DNA from: Chloroflexota bacterium
GTDB lineage: Bacteria; Chloroflexota; UBA6077; JADZDV01
Reading direction: 5' to 3'
Assembly: GCA_020850915.1 (NCBI GenBank)
Contig: JADZDV010000173.1
Coordinates: 1 to 11,751, forward strand
Length of the DNA stretch: 11,751 nucleotides
Shown here: positions 6,902-11,751 of the stretch, in pieces
Layout of the letters: each line of letters starts with the position of its first letter
How positions within the stretch are numbered: the stretch's first letter is position 1
Program-made: the position numbers and the translations under genes
Notes under the pieces: generated by a model
Told to the model about the DNA's origin: nothing
The model's database searches: none
What the model saw: the letters and a program-made list of their open reading frames with translations, nothing else

Positions 6902-6913
6902 CCGCGATCGCGG
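6902..6913. repeat. Perfect 12-base palindrome between tRNA-Gly and the Uma2 gene
   Basis: CCGCGATCGCGG reads identically on both strands and lies midway in the 56-base gap between tRNA and nuclease gene. It could be an operator or a cleavage or recognition site. It is not followed by a T-tract, so it does not look like a tRNA terminator. Confidence 0.5.
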
Positions 6914-6934
6914 TTGAGGCACGGGAGACCAGTG

Positions 6935-7495
6935 GTGACCCAGTTGCCCACTCGCAGACTTTTTACGGTGGACGAGTACGTCCAGATGGGCGCCGTGGGC
7001 ATTCTGGGCGAGGACGACCGAGTCGAACTCGTCGAGGGAGAGGTCTTCCGGATGCCTCCCATTGGAAGTCGGCACGCCGCGTGTGTCGAGCGAGTCCGTC
7101 GCCGTCTAGAACGCGGTGCAGTTGGGCAGCTCGATGTCCGGGTGCAGAACCCCATCCGGCTGGACGACTTCTCAGAGCCGGTGCCGGACGTCGTAATCGT
7201 GCAGCCTCGGGCCGATTTCTACGCTGCGCGGCATCCCGGCCCCAGAGATGTGTTTCTTGTCATCGAGGTGTCGGACACATCGGCCGGATATGACCGGTCG
7301 AAGAAAGCTGCGCTCTATGGCCGGGCGGGCATCCCGGAGATGTGGCTCCTCGACCTAACCCGCGGTCTGATCGAAGTGAGGACGTTTCCGGGCCCCGCGG
7401 GCTATCAGAACCTGCACGTCCTACGGCGGGGTGACACGCTGGCACCGCTCGCCCTGCCGGAGCTGGTGATCGACGGCGCGGAGCTGCTGGGATAG
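6935..7495 (+). CDS. Uma2 family (DUF820) PD-(D/E)xK putative endonuclease
   Basis: Uma2 proteins have a restriction-endonuclease-like fold; they are abundant as paralogues in Cyanobacteria and Chloroflexota, and their biological role is unsettled. The 186 residues show the family's N-terminal pattern RLFTVDEY then GILGEDDRVELVEGEV (22-37), then the candidate active site: P84-D85 in EPVPDVVIV, E111 in VIEVSDTS and K123/K124 in YDRSKKAALYG, followed by GIPEMWLLD (132-140). All nuclease residues are present, so activity is plausible. GGGAG at 6923-6927 with a seven-base gap supports GTG 6935; GTG 6932 is the alternative. The gene starts 56 bases after tRNA-Gly and might be read through from it. 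It converges on the hydantoinase pair. Confidence 0.85.
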   Translation: MTQLPTRRLFTVDEYVQMGAVGILGEDDRVELVEGEVFRMPPIGSRHAACVERVRRRLERGAVGQLDVRVQNPIRLDDFSEPVPDVVIVQPRADFYAARHPGPRDVFLVIEVSDTSAGYDRSKKAALYGRAGIPEMWLLDLTRGLIEVRTFPGPAGYQNLHVLRRGDTLAPLALPELVIDGAELLG

Positions 7496-7517
7496 ATCGC
7501 GTGTCCAACTGAGCATC

Positions 7518-7545
7518 GGCCAGGCGCCGGCAGCCGTGGCTGGCC
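7518..7545. terminator. Possible bidirectional terminator hairpin between Uma2 and hyuB
   Basis: GGCCAG (7518-7523) and CTGGCC (7540-7545) form inverted arms, with a smaller CAGC/GCTG stem possible inside, in the 65-base gap between convergent genes. There is no T-tract on either side, so termination is only suggested by position. Confidence 0.35.
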
Positions 7546-7560
7546 TCATGGAGAACCCCG

Positions 7561-9318
7561 CTAACGCCCCCTTCTTGCACGCTCTGTCTCGAAGACGTCG
7601 AGGCTCAGCGTCGCTGGGTCGATCACGACGCCATAGTCTCTGAGCGCGGCCTCCGCGCTCACCAGACCGTTGACAACGTCCTCGCGCACCGCGGCGGGAT
7701 CTCGCTCCAGCACCGGGCCATATCCACCGCCACCGCCCATCTCGAGGGTTAGCGTGTCTTCAGCGGACAGAAGCTGCTGGGCCCGGCTGGCTGGCAAGCG
7801 CTGCCCGTTGACGTAGATACCGCCTCTGGCGGCGGGCCCGCCTCCACGAATGCCCGGCGACGGCTCGTCGATCCGCGCCCCGATGACCGTGGCGAGCAGC
7901 GGGTCCGACGAACCGCCGAGCTCCGCCGGCAACGGGCGGATGACGATCCGCTGCCCACAACCGCCCCGGTACCGGCCGGGTCCGCCGGAATCCGGTATCA
8001 GCTCGCGTCGCTCGACGATCACCGACGCTTCGTGCTCGAGCGTTTCGCACGGCAGGTCGGCGATGTCGGCCGGAAAGCAGGCCATCCGACCATCGCGATC
8101 CGGACGGGCGCCCATTCCACCGGCCCAGTGCGGCCAGGAGGCAAACCGTCGTCCGTCGGGCCAGGCACCGTGAATGACGGTGAACCAGTGTGGGCTGCTG
8201 CCCGAAATGCTGCCGTCTGGAATGGCCGGCTCCAACGCCCGAAGCAGCGTTTCTGGAAGGTGCAGGGCCGGCTGCATGCGCCAGTAGACCGGCGCTGGAA
8301 AGGTCGCGTTGAACAGCGAGCCCGCTGGGACGCGGAGCTCGAAGACGTCCATGATCCCGACGTTGTTCGGTACCGGCGTGTTCGTCGCCAGCTTGATCCC
8401 ATGCAGCAGATACGCCCGCGTGGCGTTCAGCACAACGTTGATCGGCCCGTCCGCGCGGGGCGACGAGCCAGTGAGGTCGACGATGAGCTTCGACTCCGTC
8501 ACCTCGACCGAGATGGCGATCCGAATCGGCGCCGAGTCCACGCTCGCGTCTCCAAATCGATCGATGCAGGCCTCGTTGCGATAGGTCCCAGGATCGAGCC
8601 CGCGGATCGCCTCTCGCAGTGCATGGGCGGTTCTCTTGATGATGTCGTCGCCCACGGCCACCAGGTCGTCGAGCTGGTAGTCCTCGAGCAGCTCCACGAG
8701 CCGCGTGGCACCCACGTGGTTGCTGGCAATCTGGGCCCGCAGATCCCCGACGACGATCTCCGGCAGGCGCACGTTCGCCCGGATGAAGCTCAAGACGTCT
8801 TCGTTTGGCACACCAGCCCGGTAGAGCCGGAGGGGAGGGATGATCAGCCCCTCTTCGTAGACCTCGCAACTGTCCGCCGCTGATCGCCGCCCCCCAACGT
8901 CAACATGGTGAATGCACGATCCGGCCAGACCTATCAGCCTGGCGTGGCGGAAGACCGGCGTCAGGACGTAGATATCCGGTGTGTGGCCCGCACCCAGCCA
9001 CGGATCGTTGGTGACGAACGCATCGCCCGGCTGCAGCGTCTCGCGCGGATAGCGCTCGAAGAACGCCGGGACGATTGTCAGCATCCCACCGAGGTGAGCC
9101 GCGCCAGCCTGCACGACCTGTGCGAGCATGCGCCCCCGGTCGTCGAAGACCGCGCAGGTGTAGTCGCCGTTCAGTCGCGCGCTCGTCGAAAACGACGTCC
9201 GCATCAGCGTGGCGCCCATCTCCGTCGCGATGCTACGCACGCGCTCCCACACCGCGTCGATCGTGAGCGGGTCAGGCATCGTGCCGTCGTTCGCCTTCAG
9301 GTCGTTCGGACCGATCAT
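7561..9318 (-). CDS. Hydantoinase/oxoprolinase family protein, subunit B
   Basis: Second subunit of an N-methylhydantoinase / 5-oxoprolinase / acetone-carboxylase-type enzyme, which uses ATP to activate a cyclic amide or a ketone. The 585 residues show NGDYTCAVFD near residue 50, AHLGGM, TNDPWLGAGHTPD (about 103-115), HHVDVGGRR near 138 and the C-terminal glycine-rich GGGGGYGP (about 528-535), ending in an EDVVNGLVSAEAALRDYGVV stretch typical of the family. Length is normal. The ATG at 9318 shares one base with the subunit A stop (TGATG); GTG 9321 in the same frame would give a four-base overlap. Either implies coupled translation. A third candidate, ATG 9279, gives the N-terminus closest to many homologues. 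The substrate is not assignable from sequence, and no transporter or regulator is next to it. Confidence 0.92.
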   Translation of the reverse strand: MIGPNDLKANDGTMPDPLTIDAVWERVRSIATEMGATLMRTSFSTSARLNGDYTCAVFDDRGRMLAQVVQAGAAHLGGMLTIVPAFFERYPRETLQPGDAFVTNDPWLGAGHTPDIYVLTPVFRHARLIGLAGSCIHHVDVGGRRSAADSCEVYEEGLIIPPLRLYRAGVPNEDVLSFIRANVRLPEIVVGDLRAQIASNHVGATRLVELLEDYQLDDLVAVGDDIIKRTAHALREAIRGLDPGTYRNEACIDRFGDASVDSAPIRIAISVEVTESKLIVDLTGSSPRADGPINVVLNATRAYLLHGIKLATNTPVPNNVGIMDVFELRVPAGSLFNATFPAPVYWRMQPALHLPETLLRALEPAIPDGSISGSSPHWFTVIHGAWPDGRRFASWPHWAGGMGARPDRDGRMACFPADIADLPCETLEHEASVIVERRELIPDSGGPGRYRGGCGQRIVIRPLPAELGGSSDPLLATVIGARIDEPSPGIRGGGPAARGGIYVNGQRLPASRAQQLLSAEDTLTLEMGGGGGYGPVLERDPAAVREDVVNGLVSAEAALRDYGVVIDPATLSLDVFETERARRGR

Positions 9319-11423
9319 CACACGCGTTCCCGCGCCGCGCGCCCGCTGCTCGGCAGATCGACCAGAATGTTGCCGTAGCCGTCAACGGATGCCGTCGCCC
9401 CGCGGCCGATCACCAGCGTTGATTCCCGCTCCTCGACGATCGCGGGTCCGACGAACGTCGAACCGGGCGTCAGCCTCGGGCGGTCGTAGACGTCAAACTC
9501 GACGAAGCAGCGATCCGGACCAGAAAAGGCCAGACGTCGCCCCTTGCGCGCATCCAGCGCGCTCGCCTCCGCGGCCGGTAGTCGCGGCAGGTGGAGCGAA
9601 CCGTGCCGCGTGCTGAGGCGAACGCGAGCCGCGAGAATCTCGGGGACTTGATCTGCATAGGCGTAGCCGTAGCGCTCGCGGTACACCTCGACGAAGCGCT
9701 TCGCCAGATCAGCCTCTCGCTCTAATCCAAACGGCCCGTTCCCAATCGGGACGGTGAGGCCGAAGCCCTGGCCCAGAAAACAGATGTCGACAGCGCGGCT
9801 CAGCTCGGCGTCGCCGGAGCGGTCGGCTTCACGCATGACGACCTCGGCTTCTGCTGCCATCGCCTCAAGCATACTGTCCATCTCCGCGGGATCAGCGCTC
9901 GCGAGAGGGATCTTGACGCTCCGCACGATGTCGAAGGCGACCGGGGCGACAAGGAATCCGAGCGTCGGCGCCACTCCCGCCCGCAACGGAACGAGCAACC
10001 GCGGGACACGAAGCTTCCTCGCTAGGCCGTCGGCGTGGAGTGGGCCAGCTCCGCCAAAGGCAACCAGAACTGCACGACCGACGTCGCCGCCCCGCTCGGC
10101 CACGTGCGCACGGACCGCGGACGCCATCTGCTCGTTCACCAGGTCGTGCACGCCCCAGGCCGCGAGTGTCGTGTCCAGCCCAAGCGGCCTGGCCAGATGC
10201 TCTCCGATCGCCCGGTTGGCGGCGTCCCTGTCGAGCGTCAGCTCGCCGCCCAGGAAGTAATCAGGGTTCAGATAGCCGAGCAGCAGATCAGCATCCGTGA
10301 CCGTCGGCTGGCTTCCACCACGCCGGTAGCAGGCCGGCCCGGGCGACGCTCCGGCGCTCTCCGGCCCGATCTGGAGCAGCCCCATCGCATTGATCTTGGC
10401 GATGCTGCCGCCCCCGGAGCCGATCTCCATCAGGTCAACCGATGGGACCGAGGCCGGCAGGCCGCTACCTCTTGCATGTCCAGACGCGCGCGCCACCTCC
10501 AGCTCATCGGTCATCGGCAACAGACCGTCCCGGACGAGGCACGCCTTTGACGTTGTCCCGCCCATGTCGAACGACAGAATCTCCCTGGCTCCGGTCAGCT
10601 CTCCCAGGGCACGCGCGGCCAGCGCCCCAGCCGCCGATCCCGACTCTACCAGACGGACCGGGAACGCCCGCGCCGTAGACACGGCAGCCATCCCACCGGC
10701 TGACAGCATGAGCAGAAGGTTTCCGCCGAAGTCCCGCTCTGCGAGCGCCCGCTCCAGCACCGCCAGGTAGCGTGCCACCAGCGGCTGCACGTAGGCATTC
10801 ACGACCGTCGTACTGGCGCGCTCGAACTCTCGGACCTCGGGCAGGACCTCCGACGACAGCGAGACGAAGAGCTCCGGTGCAAGCTGTCCAAGCAGCCGCT
10901 TCACCGCGCGCTCGTGCCGCGGATCTCGATATGCGTGGAGCAACGACACCGCGACAGACTGGATCTCGTGCTTCAGCAGCTCCCCAACAACATGCCGAAC
11001 GCTGCGCTCGTCAAGAGGGAGCAGGACTCGTCCATTCGCCAGCATCCGCTCGTCGATCTCGTAACGATACTGTCGGGGACCCAGTGGCGCCGGCGGATCG
11101 GTTCGGTACTCGTAGAAGTCAACCCGCTTCTGACGGCGCATCTCGAGCGCATCGCGGAACCCCCGCGTCGTGATGAGCGCGGTCCTGGCGCCCTTCCGCT
11201 CGATCGTCGCGTTGACGACAAGCGTCGTCCCGTGGATGAGTCGGCCTGCGCCTGCTACGCTTCCCGGCCGCCGTGCCTCCAGCCGCTCGAGGCCAGAGAG
11301 CACCGCCTGCGCTGGGTCATCCGGCGTCGTCAGCACTTTCTCGACGATCAGCTCACCGGTCGATCCGTCGAGCACGACGAAATCGGTGAACGTCCCGCCA
11401 ATGTCGCAGCCGATCACGTCCAT
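9318..11423 (-). CDS. Hydantoinase/oxoprolinase family protein, subunit A (ATPase subunit)
   Basis: ATP-binding subunit of the same enzyme, with the ASKHA (actin-like) fold. The 701 residues match the usual ~690-710. Visible nucleotide-site motifs are GCDIGGTFTDF (5-15, phosphate 1), SFDMGGTTSKA (284-294, phosphate 2), IGSGGGSIA (334-342) and GPESAGASPGPACY (353-366). HGTT near 64 and the AFGGAGPLHA segment in the later part are also typical. The ATG at 11423 has GGAGGG at 11434-11439, ten bases upstream, which supports this start. Its TGA stop overlaps the start of subunit B. Members act on hydantoins, 5-oxoproline, acetone or acetophenone; the ATP-using pair is clear but the substrate is not. 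It appears to be the first gene of its transcript. Confidence 0.94.
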   Translation of the reverse strand: MDVIGCDIGGTFTDFVVLDGSTGELIVEKVLTTPDDPAQAVLSGLERLEARRPGSVAGAGRLIHGTTLVVNATIERKGARTALITTRGFRDALEMRRQKRVDFYEYRTDPPAPLGPRQYRYEIDERMLANGRVLLPLDERSVRHVVGELLKHEIQSVAVSLLHAYRDPRHERAVKRLLGQLAPELFVSLSSEVLPEVREFERASTTVVNAYVQPLVARYLAVLERALAERDFGGNLLLMLSAGGMAAVSTARAFPVRLVESGSAAGALAARALGELTGAREILSFDMGGTTSKACLVRDGLLPMTDELEVARASGHARGSGLPASVPSVDLMEIGSGGGSIAKINAMGLLQIGPESAGASPGPACYRRGGSQPTVTDADLLLGYLNPDYFLGGELTLDRDAANRAIGEHLARPLGLDTTLAAWGVHDLVNEQMASAVRAHVAERGGDVGRAVLVAFGGAGPLHADGLARKLRVPRLLVPLRAGVAPTLGFLVAPVAFDIVRSVKIPLASADPAEMDSMLEAMAAEAEVVMREADRSGDAELSRAVDICFLGQGFGLTVPIGNGPFGLEREADLAKRFVEVYRERYGYAYADQVPEILAARVRLSTRHGSLHLPRLPAAEASALDARKGRRLAFSGPDRCFVEFDVYDRPRLTPGSTFVGPAIVEERESTLVIGRGATASVDGYGNILVDLPSSGRAARERV

Positions 11424-11433
11424 CGCGCCCGTT

Positions 11434-11439
11434 CCCTCC
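11434..11439 (-). promoter_or_regulatory. Ribosome binding site of the subunit A gene
   Basis: GGAGGG on the minus strand, ten bases from ATG 11423; a near-consensus Shine-Dalgarno site that fixes the start. Confidence 0.7.
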
Positions 11440-11751
11440 GCGCCCTACGTTGGCGGTTCTGCCATGGCTGCGTCAAGCGGACGCTGGTGAGCCCTCGCAG
11501 CTCGCAGGCGTGCCTGTCAGCGGCGTGGGGTGCGAAAGCCGATCGGACCCAGCCTGCTCCCGCGGCCCAGCGCGTCCCATCTGGCCCTTCGGCAGAGGAA
11601 TCCCAGATCCGTTAGCTCTTGCCCAGTTCAGGCTGTCGGTCTGGCTGCTATTCTCGCCCTGGCAGCGAGACAGAGGGCTCGACAGCTCCGCCAGCGAAAT
11701 ACTCGGCCGGACTGCAGAGAGGATCCCCACCGGTGGCACGTTGCTCCCCAG
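11440..11751. other. Upstream region of the hydantoinase pair, no gene seen
   Basis: About 310 bases to the right edge. Open frames exist on both strands, but their translations are low in hydrophobic structure, rich in Ser/Pro/Gly/Arg and match no family I know. The stretch must hold the promoter for the minus-strand hydantoinase pair, but I cannot place a convincing -35/-10. A weak plus-strand pair, TTCAGG (11627-11632) and TATTCT (11649-11654) with a 16-base spacer, could serve a gene beyond the window. Confidence 0.4.

Noticed and set aside
7760..8883. Long open frames on both strands inside hydantoinase subunit B (minus 7760-8869, plus 8032-8883)
   Set aside because: Both overlap the well-supported subunit B frame and show Arg/Pro-rich low-complexity translations with no recognisable motif.
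10914..11615. A 233-codon plus-strand open frame over the 5' part of subunit A and the region upstream
   Set aside because: Most of it is antisense to the conserved ATPase motifs, and it shows no domain of its own.
11473..11739. An 88-codon minus-strand open frame upstream of subunit A
   Set aside because: Composition is Ser/Pro/Gly-rich with no hydrophobic core, no ribosome site was found and no family is recognised; weaker than the evidence for plain intergenic DNA.
11722..11743. T-box-like string GGTGGCACG near the right edge, plus strand
   Set aside because: It resembles the T-box core only over about six bases, lacks the following CGCG and any matching specifier stem, and no downstream gene is visible.
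1..11751. CRISPR arrays, insertion sequences, toxin-antitoxin pairs, prophage or defence modules
   Set aside because: I saw no regularly spaced repeats, transposase or integrase motifs, or paired small toxin/antitoxin genes. The Uma2 protein alone does not make a defence locus.

Overview
The window is GC-rich DNA with densely packed genes, frequent GTG starts and good Shine-Dalgarno sites. The gene content is an archaeal-type cofactor-independent phosphoglycerate mutase, a lipoprotein HtrA protease, a Uma2-type nuclease and a hydantoinase/oxoprolinase A-B pair. This mix resembles high-GC Chloroflexota (Thermomicrobia or relatives). That placement is inference from gene flavour and base composition, because no marker gene is present.

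Layout. (1) Positions 1-1676, minus: asparagine synthase B, starting at GTG and cut off by the left window edge. (2) Divergent from it, 1822-3042, plus: phosphoglycerate mutase (apgM type). (3) After a 208-bp gap, 3251-4842, plus: the two subunits of a family I CoA-transferase-like enzyme, five bases apart. (4) Meeting it head-on with six bases between, 4849-6639, minus: an exported lipoprotein HtrA/Deg serine protease followed by a small SLOG-fold protein, probably one transcript. (5) 6806-6878, plus: tRNA-Gly(CCC) behind a recognisable promoter, then a Uma2 (DUF820) PD-(D/E)xK-type protein at 6935-7495. (6) 7561-11423, minus: a translationally coupled pair, hydantoinase/oxoprolinase subunit A then subunit B. 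(7) 11424-11751: no convincing gene.

How they fit. The window is mostly chromosomal metabolism: amide nitrogen transfer (asnB), lower glycolysis (apgM), acyl-CoA chemistry (CoA-transferase pair) and probable ATP-dependent lactam, hydantoin or ketone chemistry (HyuAB). A protein-quality-control protease is paired with a putative nucleotide-sensing protein. I see no insertion sequence, CRISPR array, prophage or recognisable defence island.

I found no clearly new system. The points most worth a second look are the CoA-transferase beta subunit, which lacks the expected catalytic glutamate, and the linked HtrA-SLOG pair. The tRNA-Gly/Uma2 junction with its perfect palindrome comes next.
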